A stretch of DNA of 7,192 nucleotides from Acidobacteriota bacterium (GCA_003224075.1 QHYF01000148.1:1-7192); one strand, 5' to 3'. Positions 1-6,835 are shown, numbered from the stretch's first letter. Made by a program: numbers and translations. The notes: a model not told the origin generated them from the letters alone.

Positions 1-2
1 AT

Positions 3-104
3 CGCGGCTGCCGCCTCTCTATCACTTATCCCGAAATCCTTGAGATGCAGGTGCGCGCCATCATCGAGGCGGCCAGGCCACTCGCCGCGTTGCCGATGAC
101 CTGA
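3..104 (+). pseudogene. ppdK: Pyruvate phosphate dikinase fragment (upstream frame)
   Basis: Reading from base 3 gives a peptide beginning RGCRLSITYPEILEMQVRA and continuing IIEAA, which closely matches the conserved segment opening the last part of the PEP/pyruvate-binding TIM barrel of pyruvate phosphate dikinase (family form RGCRLGITYPEIYEMQ). The frame enters from outside the window. After the EAA at about 66-74 the family resemblance is lost, and the frame stops at TGA 102-104. The dikinase sequence resumes in another frame from about base 89. The expected following segment, including the barrel strand usually written PEIMIPLVG, is absent from all frames here. This is therefore the upstream side of a frame-breaking deletion or of a sequencing/assembly error. 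Family identity is sure; whether the break is biological is not. Confidence 0.75.
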
Positions 105-577
105 TCAAGAAGTCCAGAGTAAAACTCCAGTATCTCGTCGGCACCATGATCGAATTGCCGCGAGCCGCGTTGCTTGCCGGGGAGATTGCCGAAGTGGCGG
201 AGTTTTTCTCTTTCGGCACCAACGACCTCACGCAGACCACTATGGGGCTCTCCCGCGATGACGCTGGCCGCTTCCTGCCGGACTACGTGGACGAGAAAAA
301 GGCCGGCGTATTCAGCGCCGATCCTTTCCAGTCGCTCGATATCAAGGGCGTGGGGATGTTGATGCGATGGGGCATCGAGCAGGGAAGAAAAACCCGCAGC
401 AAACTCAAAATCGGCATCTGCGGCGAGCACGGCGGTGACGCCGACAGCGTGAAGTTCTGCGACGCCGCAGGCATGGACTACGTCAGCGCTTCTCCGTTCC
501 GCGTTCCGATCTCACGTTTGGCCGCAGCTCAAGTAGTAGTTGAAGAAAAGGCTGCGAAGAAAAAGAAGGGCAAATAG
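89..577 (+). CDS. ppdK: Pyruvate phosphate dikinase, C-terminal part (downstream frame)
   Basis: This is the C-terminal end of the PEP-utilising TIM barrel of pyruvate phosphate dikinase, which interconverts pyruvate + ATP + Pi and PEP + AMP + PPi in the cytoplasm. From base 89 the frame reads VADDLIKKS, then YLVGTMIELPRA, FFSFGTNDLTQTT, GLSRDDAGRFLPDY, GICGEHGG and YVSASPFRVPISRLAAAQ, all family signatures. Counting the ATG at 146 as residue 1, E3 and N26/D27 correspond to the metal- and substrate-binding residues, and C92 to the catalytic proton-donor cysteine. The C-terminus ends in a lysine-rich tail. Homology starts upstream of ATG 146, which is an internal methionine and not a true start. 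About 30 residues expected between EAA (66-74) and QYLVG (from 128) are missing, so the protein as written is broken or truncated. It ends at TAG 575-577, convergent with the Lpt gene. Confidence 0.85.
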   Translation, partial: VADDLIKKSRVKLQYLVGTMIELPRAALLAGEIAEVAEFFSFGTNDLTQTTMGLSRDDAGRFLPDYVDEKKAGVFSADPFQSLDIKGVGMLMRWGIEQGRKTRSKLKIGICGEHGGDADSVKFCDAAGMDYVSASPFRVPISRLAAAQVVVEEKAAKKKKGK

Positions 578-599
578 GCGGAAAAGACGCTTCGAATCA

Positions 600-620
600 A
601 CTTAAAGTAATGCTTGAAGT
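600..620 (+). repeat. Copy A of 21-bp convergent-spacer repeat
   Basis: This is one of three near-copies of a 21-bp motif with outline AnTTAAAGTnnTnCTTGARGT. Copy A matches copy C (5322-5342) at 17 of 21 positions. It sits in the 84-bp space between the convergent 3' ends of the dikinase and Lpt genes. Internally it is two nonamers of the form ACTTRAAGT, 12 bp apart. It also lies across a weak imperfect hairpin (586-593 with 616-624, one bulge). The function is unknown; it could be a small extragenic repeat or part of a bidirectional terminator. Confidence 0.4.
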
Positions 621-661
621 CGTCGGCGCGCAGCCATTTCCGCATCTCCAGCTTCTTTTCT

Positions 662-2989
662 CTACGTTGGCATCTTAAAGAAAAAGTACAGCCCCAGAAA
701 AAAGAAAACAATGTCCGGCGACCACGCCGCCAGGAGCGGCGGGAGTTGTCCCACGTCGCCCATGGCCTTCAGGAGATCCGCCATCCACCAATAGGCCACG
801 CCGATTCCAACTCCAAGGGCCACTCCGCCCGTGGCTCCGCGTGTTCCCACCAGAAAAGCAAAAGGAATCGCCAGCAGCATGCTCACCGGAGAGATCAGCG
901 GGTAGGCAATCTTCTTATGCCACTGCACAGTCAGTGTCGCAACGTCGAAGCCCGCGCGGTGCAAGCCATCGATATAAGCGCCCAATTCTCGCCAACTCAA
1001 CTGAAAGGCCGCTAACACCTCACGATTGAAATAACTGGGCGGCTCGGTGAGTTCAGGCAGAGCCATTCCGGTGAAGCGGGTGTAGTTGACGATCGCGCCG
1101 TCGCTGAAGTCGCGCACCCAGCCTCCTTCCAGCATCCACGTCTTCTGCGCATCGGACCAGCGGGCGCGCGAGGCAAATACACGCCGGCGAACCTGGAAGG
1201 TAGCCGGATCGACTTCGACTACACTCAATCCGCCAAAAAGCTTTTGCGCGGGGTCGAACAGGTCGTAATTGTAAATCTTGGAGCTTTCTCCGAAGATCCA
1301 GCGTTGCGGTTGCGTGTAGGTTTGCGGTGGACGGCCTTTGATGATGTTATGGAGCGCGTCCTGGCGCTGATTCGCGTACGGCAGGTAGGTGTTGTCGAGG
1401 ACGAACATGGTCGCGGCCAGCACGAGTCCCGCGACGATGAGCGACACGGCGAGACGATAGAGGCTCGTGCCGCTGGCTTTGATGGCCACGATTTCATTGT
1501 TTTTGCTCATTACGCCAAGCGTCACGAGCACGGCCACCAGCGCTCCCAGCGGCGCGAGATTGTAGAGGAGATAGGGAGTCAGGTAGCCAAAGTAATCCAC
1601 CACGATGAGAAAGGGAACGCGGTGGCGCGCGATGTCGTCCAAGAGCTCGAAAAACGTGAACGCTTCAAACAGGAATACAAAAACTGCCATCAGCAGCGCG
1701 AAATAATAAAAAAAACGGCGCAGAATGTAGATGTCCATCAGACGAGGAAAACTCCCGCTAGGGCGCACGACAAGCTCTTGCGGGCCACGCTCGCCATTGG
1801 CAGCGCGGATCGCCGCGGCCCGGGCGCGGGCCTGCGCCTGGCGACGGCGCAACAGGCGAACCCAGGTCCTGAAATAGCCGAGGGGACGCAGCCAGCGGCT
1901 CTCGCCGCGGAACTGTTCCATGCGGGGCAACAGCGCAAGTCCCAGAACCGCCAGAACACCGTTCGCCATCCAGATTCCTTTCGCTGGCGACAGCGTCCCC
2001 TGGCGTGCGAGTCCCGCACCCATGACCAAGAGCAGATAGTAGGAAGCAATGAGAAGCACGGCAAGCAACGAACCACCAGCGCGGCCGCCGCGCCGCGGCC
2101 TGGCTCCCAGCGGCACCGCCACCAGGGCAAAAACGAGACACGCCATCGGGAATGCAAACCGGCGATGAAGTTCGACCCGCGCCTCGCGCCACCCCGGCCC
2201 GTTCTCGGAAATAAGCTGGTGAAGAGAGCGTTCGGGATTGCTGGCTTGCCGGGCCTGTGTTGGTACGAGCCCGCTGAACTCGATAGGCCAATCGCTCTGC
2301 CCAAAAGCGGTGACCGAATAGTGGTCCGGATCTGCGCGTGAGAATTCGTGAGTGGTGCCACCCTGAAGATGCAGCTCCAGCTTGCCCTGTTTCGGTTCGG
2401 CAATTACAATCGCGTTTTCCGCCAGTGTGAGGCGTGAGCCGCTCTCTCCACCGGTTTCCGCGAGAAAGACGCCGTGCCACTGGGTGCCGCTAGCTGAAAG
2501 GTCGTTGACGTAGAGCACCAGGCGCGGGAAGCGCTCATCGAAGACTCGCGGTTGCACTTGAAACGAAATCTGTGATGCCAACAGGTTGGCCTCGATGGTG
2601 CGGAAGGTGTGGACGGCCAGCGGACCGAGCCATGAGGTCATCGCCAGGGTCACCAGGGCTCCGCCGAGCGCGAGAACGCCCACCGGAAGAAGAATGCGGC
2701 GGCGGCCGATTCCCAACGCAGTGAGTGCGATAATCTCACTGTCGGCGGACATTCGGCCGAGGCCCAGCAGCACGCCGATTAGAGAGGCCATCGGCACGGT
2801 AAAGGCGAATACCCCGGGCAAGATGCACAGAAAGAGCCGGAAAATCTGGCCGCCCGTGCCCGCATGACGCACGAAGAGTTCCATCAGGCGAACGAGTTGC
2901 GGGACGAAGAAGACCAAGGTGAAGACAACGAGTCCGAGGAAGCCGTGACGAAAAACTTCGCGGACGATGTAGCGGTCCAGGATGCGCAT
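662..2989 (-). CDS. LptF-LptG fusion, lipopolysaccharide export permease
   Basis: The 775-residue inner-membrane protein consists of two consecutive LptF_LptG (YjgP/YjgQ) permease units. Half 1 (about 1-376) opens MRILDRYIVREVFRHG, with membrane segments near 15-38, 52-78, 98-122, 277-295, 304-326 and 338-356 and a periplasmic beta-rich domain near 125-275. It carries the family stretch VPMASLIGVLLGLGRMSADS. Half 2 starts at about M418 (MDIYILRRFFYY), has membrane segments near 425-449, 462-492, 510-531, 694-714, 718-738 and 756-773, a periplasmic domain near 535-690, and the equivalent stretch APLGALVAVLVTLGVMSKNN. A basic, probably cytoplasmic linker (about 378-417) joins them. In well-studied bacteria LptF and LptG are separate proteins of about 360 residues that pair with the LptB ATPase to extract LPS and pass it via LptC to LptA. 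The fusion would supply both permease subunits at 1:1. No LptB, LptC or LptA gene is in the window. The ATG at 2987-2989 fits the LptF N-terminus; no clear ribosome binding site precedes it. Confidence 0.93.
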   Translation of the reverse strand: MRILDRYIVREVFRHGFLGLVVFTLVFFVPQLVRLMELFVRHAGTGGQIFRLFLCILPGVFAFTVPMASLIGVLLGLGRMSADSEIIALTALGIGRRRILLPVGVLALGGALVTLAMTSWLGPLAVHTFRTIEANLLASQISFQVQPRVFDERFPRLVLYVNDLSASGTQWHGVFLAETGGESGSRLTLAENAIVIAEPKQGKLELHLQGGTTHEFSRADPDHYSVTAFGQSDWPIEFSGLVPTQARQASNPERSLHQLISENGPGWREARVELHRRFAFPMACLVFALVAVPLGARPRRGGRAGGSLLAVLLIASYYLLLVMGAGLARQGTLSPAKGIWMANGVLAVLGLALLPRMEQFRGESRWLRPLGYFRTWVRLLRRRQAQARARAAAIRAANGERGPQELVVRPSGSFPRLMDIYILRRFFYYFALLMAVFVFLFEAFTFFELLDDIARHRVPFLIVVDYFGYLTPYLLYNLAPLGALVAVLVTLGVMSKNNEIVAIKASGTSLYRLAVSLIVAGLVLAATMFVLDNTYLPYANQRQDALHNIIKGRPPQTYTQPQRWIFGESSKIYNYDLFDPAQKLFGGLSVVEVDPATFQVRRRVFASRARWSDAQKTWMLEGGWVRDFSDGAIVNYTRFTGMALPELTEPPSYFNREVLAAFQLSWRELGAYIDGLHRAGFDVATLTVQWHKKIAYPLISPVSMLLAIPFAFLVGTRGATGGVALGVGIGVAYWWMADLLKAMGDVGQLPPLLAAWSPDIVFFFLGLYFFFKMPT

Positions 2990-3045
2990 GGCGCGAACGG
3001 TGAGTGTAACACGGTCGCGCGATTCTCACGGGAGAGACGCACGCG
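2990..3045. promoter_or_regulatory. Divergent intergenic region, probable back-to-back promoters
   Basis: Only 56 bp separates the starts of the LPS-permease gene (minus) and the GH57 gene (plus), so any dedicated promoters must be compact or overlapping. On the minus strand the sequence TGTTACACT (3004-3012 on plus) resembles an extended -10 box, but no good -35 is visible at the right distance. The same site is a 4+1+4 near-palindrome, GTGTAACAC. A GTGAG/CTCAC inverted pair (3000-3004 and 3025-3029) flanks it. These are weak signals; promoter activity is inferred from gene arrangement. Confidence 0.3.
3031..3036 (+). promoter_or_regulatory. Ribosome binding site of the GH57 gene
   Basis: GGAGAG lies 9 bases before the ATG at 3046 and supports that start. 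The encoded protein then begins MKRAHLVLLWHMHQPQY, where the HQP motif sits at the expected distance from the N-terminus for GH57 proteins. Confidence 0.7.
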
Positions 3046-5238
3046 ATGAAGCGCGCTCATCTGGTTTTGTTGTGGCACATGCATCAGCCGCAGTACCGCG
3101 ATCCGGAGAGCGGGCGCTATGTCCTCCCCTGGACGCGCCTGCATGCGCTGAAGGATTACTGGGGCATGGTGGAAATGCTCCGCGAGTTTCCCGATTTTCA
3201 TGCCACCTTTAACATCGTGCCTTCCCTGGGCATGCAGCTGGAGGAATACGCCAGCGGCAATTTCAACGAGCCCTGGTTTTCTCTGGCGTTCAAGAACGCC
3301 GAGGAACTGACGCGCGAGGACAAAGCGGAAATCATTGCGCGCGCGTTTCAGTTGAATCAGGAGCGGCTGATGTCGCGATGGCCGAGGCTCGTGGAGCTGC
3401 ACGAGTGGTCGCGTCCCGCCGGCGGCGCCCAGGCGCAGGTCACCTTCACACTGCGCGACTGGCGTGATTTGCAGCTCCTCTCGCAACTGGCCTGGATGGA
3501 TGAGTCATGGCTCGAGAAGGACGACGTCGTCAGTCGTCTTGCTTCGAAAGGGAAGGACTATTCCGAAAGCGATAAGTCCGCGCTGAAAGGAAAACAGATT
3601 GAATTGATTCGAATGGTCTTGCCGGCGTATCGCGACGCCGCCAGGCGCGCGCAGATTGAAATCAGTACCACCCCGCTCTATCACCCCATTCTTCCTCTCG
3701 TCTGTGATTCCGATATCGCGCGCGTCGCGAATCCCTCGACGCCTCTGCCGCGGCGCGCGTATCGCCGCCCGGAAGACGCTCGCGAACAGTTGCGGCGGGC
3801 GCGCCGCTACCATGAAAGAGTGTTCGAATCGCAACCTGCGGGCCTCTGGCCTTCTGAAGGCTCGGTTTCGGATCAGGCGCTGACTCTCGCAGCCGAAGAA
3901 GGTTTCCAGTGGTTCGGAACGGATGAAGGAGTACTTGGGCGGACCTTGAACGTGGGATTTTTTCGCGATTCGAATGGCCTGCCCGCAAACGCGGACCGCC
4001 TTTACAAACCCTGGCGCTTGCAATTGGGCGGAAACGGCATCACTGGCTTGTTCCGCGATCATCACCTGTCCGACCTGATCGGGTTCGTCTACAGCCGCAT
4101 GGACGCAAAGGGCGCCGCTGCGGATCTGCACCTTCGGATGCGCCATCTTGGAGAAAGCGTTCAGGGCAATCAGCCGCTTACCATTTCTCTTTTTCTCGAT
4201 GGAGAAAACGCTTGGGAATATTACCCGGGGAACGGCCGTGAGTTCCTGCGCGAATTTTATCGCCGCATCCAGAACGACCAGGATTTCCGCGCGCTCACCG
4301 CCAGCGAAGCGATTGCCGCCGCAGGCGATATTCCCGCCACGACGGGGATTTTCCCGGCCTCGTGGATCAATGCAAATTTCGACGTGTGGATCGGGCACAG
4401 CGAAGACCTCGCCGCATGGGAATTGTTGTGGGACGCGCGCGAGGCCTACGCACGCGGCGCCGAAGCCCGTGAAAAGGGAAGGCCGGACGCACCGACCGAG
4501 ACCGCCCTCAGGGAAGCGTTCGAATCGCTGCTGGCTGCGGAGGGCAGCGACTGGTGCTGGTGGTTCGGCCCGGAGCACAGCACCGCGAACGACGCGGAAT
4601 TCGATGCGCTTTATCGAAAACATCTGACGGGAATCTACCTGGCGCTGGGGCAGGTGGCGCCGGAGGAATTGGCCAAGCCCATCAAGCGCCGGCCCGAGCA
4701 CGCGCTGAAGCTCGCTCCCGCCGGTGTGCTGAAGGTCAAAGTCGACGGCCGTGACACGTCGTATTTCGAATGGCTGGGCGCCGGATTGTATTCACCCGAG
4801 CGGCGCGGCGGCTCGATGCACGGGCGCGTGTTCTATCTCCATGAGCTGCGCTACGGCTTCGAAGAAGGGCGCTTCTGCGTGCGGATCGATCCGTTTCCAG
4901 AGGCCCTCGGGGAGCTCGAGGATCCAGAGTTCCGCATCACCATCGGCGGCGCGGATGAAGTGACCATCGTGGTGAACCTCGAGCGCGGGCACCTCAAGGA
5001 GTTCGCGGTCGAAAAAGATCGCCTCTGTCTCCTGAACCCGAAGTCCGTCGCAGAAGTGGCGTTCGAGCGGGTTTTGGAAGTAGCCATCGAGAAGGACCAA
5101 ATCAACGTCGAAGGGCAGACCAAGCTGAAACTGGGAGTTGCGTTGTGGCATGGGGGGCTGCCTGTCGATGTTCTGCCAGCGGAAGGGTTTCTGGACGTGG
5201 ACCTCGGTGAAGAAACCTCTTCCTGGCCGCTGAAGTAG
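3046..5238 (+). CDS. GH57 family glycoside hydrolase (amylase/amylopullulanase-like)
   Basis: This 730-residue protein is a glycoside hydrolase family 57 enzyme, a retaining alpha-glucan-active family covering alpha-amylases, amylopullulanases, 4-alpha-glucanotransferases and branching enzymes. Conserved regions occur in order: HMHQPQY (11-17); TPLYHPILPL (209-218); GLWPSEGSVSD (266-276), whose E271 matches the catalytic nucleophile; FRDHHLSDLIGFVYS (336-350); and LFLDGENAWEYY (382-393), whose D385 matches the acid/base. Further family-typical stretches are ASWINANFDVWIGHSED (438-454) and SDWCWWFGPEHSTANDAEFD (501-520). Residues from about 555 to 720 look like an all-beta accessory domain. 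No signal peptide is visible, so it is probably cytoplasmic and works on glycogen or maltodextrin. The WPSEGS form fits the amylopullulanase-like subgroup better than branching enzymes, but specificity cannot be read from sequence. The gene is intact and ends at TAG 5236-5238, convergent with the propeller gene. Confidence 0.9.
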   Translation: MKRAHLVLLWHMHQPQYRDPESGRYVLPWTRLHALKDYWGMVEMLREFPDFHATFNIVPSLGMQLEEYASGNFNEPWFSLAFKNAEELTREDKAEIIARAFQLNQERLMSRWPRLVELHEWSRPAGGAQAQVTFTLRDWRDLQLLSQLAWMDESWLEKDDVVSRLASKGKDYSESDKSALKGKQIELIRMVLPAYRDAARRAQIEISTTPLYHPILPLVCDSDIARVANPSTPLPRRAYRRPEDAREQLRRARRYHERVFESQPAGLWPSEGSVSDQALTLAAEEGFQWFGTDEGVLGRTLNVGFFRDSNGLPANADRLYKPWRLQLGGNGITGLFRDHHLSDLIGFVYSRMDAKGAAADLHLRMRHLGESVQGNQPLTISLFLDGENAWEYYPGNGREFLREFYRRIQNDQDFRALTASEAIAAAGDIPATTGIFPASWINANFDVWIGHSEDLAAWELLWDAREAYARGAEAREKGRPDAPTETALREAFESLLAAEGSDWCWWFGPEHSTANDAEFDALYRKHLTGIYLALGQVAPEELAKPIKRRPEHALKLAPAGVLKVKVDGRDTSYFEWLGAGLYSPERRGGSMHGRVFYLHELRYGFEEGRFCVRIDPFPEALGELEDPEFRITIGGADEVTIVVNLERGHLKEFAVEKDRLCLLNPKSVAEVAFERVLEVAIEKDQINVEGQTKLKLGVALWHGGLPVDVLPAEGFLDVDLGEETSSWPLK

Positions 5239-5266
5239 AATCACCTCGCTTCCAAGCAAAACCCTG

Positions 5267-5287
5267 AGTTAAAGTTTTTCTTGAGGT
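5267..5287 (+). repeat. Copy B of 21-bp convergent-spacer repeat
   Basis: This near-copy shares 19 of 21 bases with copy C, which starts 55 bp downstream, including the exact 12-mer AGTTAAAGTTTT. It begins 28 bp after the GH57 stop codon, in the convergent space. It overlaps the right arm of an imperfect 10-bp hairpin (5253-5262 with 5274-5283, one mismatch), which might contribute to transcription termination. Confidence 0.45.
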
Positions 5288-5321
5288 CGCCCATCCAGTC
5301 CTTCCTAACACGTTTTGGCAT

Positions 5322-5342
5322 AGTTAAAGTTTTACTTGAAGT
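5322..5342 (+). repeat. Copy C of 21-bp convergent-spacer repeat
   Basis: This is the third copy and the best match to the consensus, consisting of AGTTAAAGT, TTT and ACTTGAAGT. It includes a short AAGT-TTT-ACTT inverted repeat. It lies between the convergent ends of the GH57 and propeller genes and is followed, on the plus strand, by a pyrimidine-rich tract (5344-5359) that could support termination. Its role is unknown. Confidence 0.45.
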
Positions 5343-5389
5343 GCTTCCTTTTTCTCTTGTGGCACCTTCATTCTGGCTGACTGCATTCC

Positions 5390-5701
5390 TTAAAACAGTT
5401 TGACCGCGAGATCCAAGGGATGATCGCCGACTGGGATCATGGTCACCAGAAAATTTGTGCGCACGCGGATAACGGCCAGGTCGCCGGAGCCCTGGCTCAC
5501 GACCAGCAGCAAAGTCTCGTTGGGATCGAAACACAATGCCGAAGGAGCATCGCCCACGGGAACGGGGGGGATCGGTTTTCCTGGATTACGGATAATGCGT
5601 CGATTAACGATGTCCACGGGTGTGACGCGGTCCGCGGCGGTGTCCGAAACATAAAGCAAGCTGGCATCGGTGCTGAGGACGCCGCTAGTGGGGTCGGATG
5701 C
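5390..5701 (-). CDS. YVTN beta-propeller, C-terminal fragment (split gene)
   Basis: This open frame (after the minus-strand stop at 5702-5704, ending at TAA 5390-5392) encodes the last blades of the propeller begun at 6512. It contains DPTSGVLSTDASLLYVSD, then ADRVTPVDIVNRRIIRNPG, then a second blade with TLLLVVSQGSGDLAVIRVRT, and ends VGDHPLDLAVKLF. No ATG is near its beginning; a TTG at 5657-5659 is the only plausible start and falls inside a blade strand (LLYVSD), so independent translation is unlikely. It is best read as the 3' part of the same gene, displaced to another frame at about 5700. Blade motifs continue seamlessly from the upstream frame apart from about 17 missing nucleotides. 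Confidence 0.7.
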   Translation of the reverse strand, partial: ASDPTSGVLSTDASLLYVSDTAADRVTPVDIVNRRIIRNPGKPIPPVPVGDAPSALCFDPNETLLLVVSQGSGDLAVIRVRTNFLVTMIPVGDHPLDLAVKLF

Positions 5702-6512
5702 CTACCTCATGCGTCCAGGTATTGATGGCCTGAAGTCCATGGGCTTCGGGAGAAATCACGTAGAGTTCGCCACCGTCCGGCTTGAGGAGCATGTCCGTGG
5801 GCTTTCCGGCAAGCTCGAGATTGGCAGCCAGAACGCCGCGGCGCAGGTCCACGACAGAGATGCGGTGTTCGGAGCGGCTGAGCACGAAGGCCGCGGAACT
5901 GTCCGGCAAGACAGCGGCGTCTTCCGGCTGCGAAACGACGGAGACGCTTGTGCGCAGAGCAAGCGTTGCGGCGTCGTGGATCCCGAGCGACCCGTCGCCG
6001 CGATTCACGACCAAGATGGATTTCCCATCGGGCGTGACGCGTACAAGGATGGGTTGATGTCCGGTTACGGCGCGCGCGAGGATGGTGTGCGTTTGAGCGT
6101 CAATCGCAAGAAGCGTGTCGTTCCCGGAAGTGGTGGTGAAGATGCGATTGCCATTCAGTGAAAAATCGATGGCGTAGGGCAGCGGGCCTACGGGAATGCG
6201 CGAGGTGATTTGGTTGGCGCGGGTATTGAGAACCCAAATGTAGCCGCCGCCGCTGCTCACCCCGAGAATCTCTGCGCGCGTGGGATGTTCGCGCATTCCG
6301 GAAGGGCCAGGCCCAACGTACAGCCGGGAGAAAGCTTTGAGCTTCACGAGATCGACAACCGTGACGTTGCCATCTGCCGTGGTAACATAAGCGTAGAGAC
6401 GCAGGCCCGGGCGAAGAAACGACGGCCGATGCTCGCGCAGAAGCACAACCAAGCCTGTGATCAGCAGCACGGCAAGCAAAAAGTAGACGCGAAAATTTCG
6501 TGGCCGGTTCAT
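5685..6512 (-). CDS. Membrane-anchored YVTN beta-propeller protein, N-terminal part (split gene)
   Basis: The 275-residue frame begins MNRPRNFRVY, followed by a single hydrophobic segment (about 9-25) that looks like an uncleaved signal anchor, placing the rest in the periplasm or outside. The remainder is a repeat protein of the YVTN (40-residue) beta-propeller type. Blade strands AYVTTADGNVTVVDL (41-55), IFTTTSGNDTLLAID (124-138), ILVVNRGDGSLGIHD (166-180), AFVLSRSEHRISVVDL (208-223) and LYVISPEAHGLQAIN (250-264) recur; the last four are spaced exactly 42 residues apart. The frame stops after THEVGIRPH at 5685-5687, in mid-blade. The rest of the propeller continues in the next frame. Such proteins often bind partners or ligands, and no enzyme residues are visible. 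The role is unknown. A possible GGGAGA ribosome binding site (6527-6532) lies a rather long 14 bases before the ATG. Confidence 0.8.
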   Translation of the reverse strand: MNRPRNFRVYFLLAVLLITGLVVLLREHRPSFLRPGLRLYAYVTTADGNVTVVDLVKLKAFSRLYVGPGPSGMREHPTRAEILGVSSGGGYIWVLNTRANQITSRIPVGPLPYAIDFSLNGNRIFTTTSGNDTLLAIDAQTHTILARAVTGHQPILVRVTPDGKSILVVNRGDGSLGIHDAATLALRTSVSVVSQPEDAAVLPDSSAAFVLSRSEHRISVVDLRRGVLAANLELAGKPTDMLLKPDGGELYVISPEAHGLQAINTWTHEVGIRPH

Positions 6513-6561
6513 GTTGGCAATCGAATTCTCCCACGGGACGCGGTGTGAAGGCCAATCTCAT

Positions 6562-6591
6562 GTAGCCCAAGGCTTGAATGCATGGGACTAC
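6562..6591. repeat. Imperfect palindrome GTAGCCCA...TGGGaCTAC
   Basis: The arms GTAGCCCA (6562-6569) and TGGG-a-CTAC (6583-6591) can pair over 8 bp with one bulged A around a 13-nt loop. It shares the outline GCCCAAG...GCATGGG with the hairpin at 7151-7166 read on the other strand. This suggests a dispersed extragenic palindromic element rather than a gene-specific terminator. No T-tract follows. Confidence 0.4.
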
Positions 6592-6598
6592 TTTGGGG

Positions 6599-6618
6599 GT
6601 CGGAGTTTTGGCTCCGGC
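6599..6618. repeat. Short hairpin GTCGGAG-loop-CTCCGGC
   Basis: The arms at 6599-6605 and 6612-6618 pair over 7 bp (one G-T wobble) with a 6-base loop TTTTGG. It lies 7 bp after the previous palindrome, so the two may be parts of one element. There is no T-tract on either side, so a terminator role is not supported. Confidence 0.35.
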
Positions 6619-6824
6619 ATAAACGTCGCGCTCTCCCACACCTCATTTGCCTCTTTTCCGCCGCTTCGCATTCTCATGGGGTAGCAAGTTGACCATCGCT
6701 ATGTCGCCGTCACGCCTAGAAACGACTCGCCGCTCTGCCGTCATCGCACCGGGAAAGGCTTGCAATTCACTTTTCTTGGCGCGAGGATCGTTTCGAGCGT
6801 GACCTCGACCGGGCCGGGGTCAAC

Positions 6825-6830
6825 AAGGAG
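6825..6830 (+). promoter_or_regulatory. Strong ribosome binding site
   Basis: AAGGAG ends 5 bases before the ATG at 6836. It is the strongest such site in the window and the main reason to accept the short gene that follows. Confidence 0.75.
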
Positions 6831-6835
6831 CAGCG

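Larger units (their letters stand above)
6513..6835. other. Non-coding divergent spacer, 323 bp
   Basis: This lies between the divergent starts of the propeller gene and the 69-residue gene. No convincing coding frame, tRNA or riboswitch was recognised. It contains two adjacent inverted repeats (6562-6591 and 6599-6618). A TTGACC at 6689-6694 and a TTGCAA at 6760-6765 resemble -35 boxes, but neither has a good -10 box at the usual distance. Promoters for both flanking genes presumably lie here but cannot be placed. Confidence 0.5.

Noticed and set aside
586..624. Hairpin GACGCTTC / GAAGtCGTC after the dikinase gene as a terminator
   Set aside because: The stem has a bulge and a 22-nt loop, and no T-run follows, so it does not meet intrinsic terminator criteria. 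It is mentioned only as context for copy A.
1244..2341. Plus-strand open frame of 365 codons opposite the Lpt fusion
   Set aside because: It is antisense to a protein with clear membrane and family structure. The translation is rich in R, H, Q and E with no recognisable domain, as expected of a GC-rich shadow.
1738..2480. Two other minus-strand frames of 221 and 240 codons inside the Lpt gene
   Set aside because: Out-of-frame readings of the same strand as the fusion, with arginine/serine/cysteine-rich composition and no membrane pattern.
3505..4701. Minus-strand open frame of 398 codons opposite the GH57 gene
   Set aside because: It is antisense to conserved GH57 motifs, has no ribosome binding site and shows no family features; a shadow frame.
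5241..5321. Minus-strand 26-residue peptide (MPKRVRKDW...) in the convergent spacer
   Set aside because: Very short, no ribosome binding site. Part of its lysine-rich look comes from the AT-rich 21-bp repeat it crosses. A similar-looking peptide across copy A aligns only at the repeat.
6579..6623. Plus-strand 14-codon frame MHGTTLGVGVLAPA
   Set aside because: Too short, no ribosome binding site, and it overlaps the inverted repeats. No attenuation-like codon run is present.
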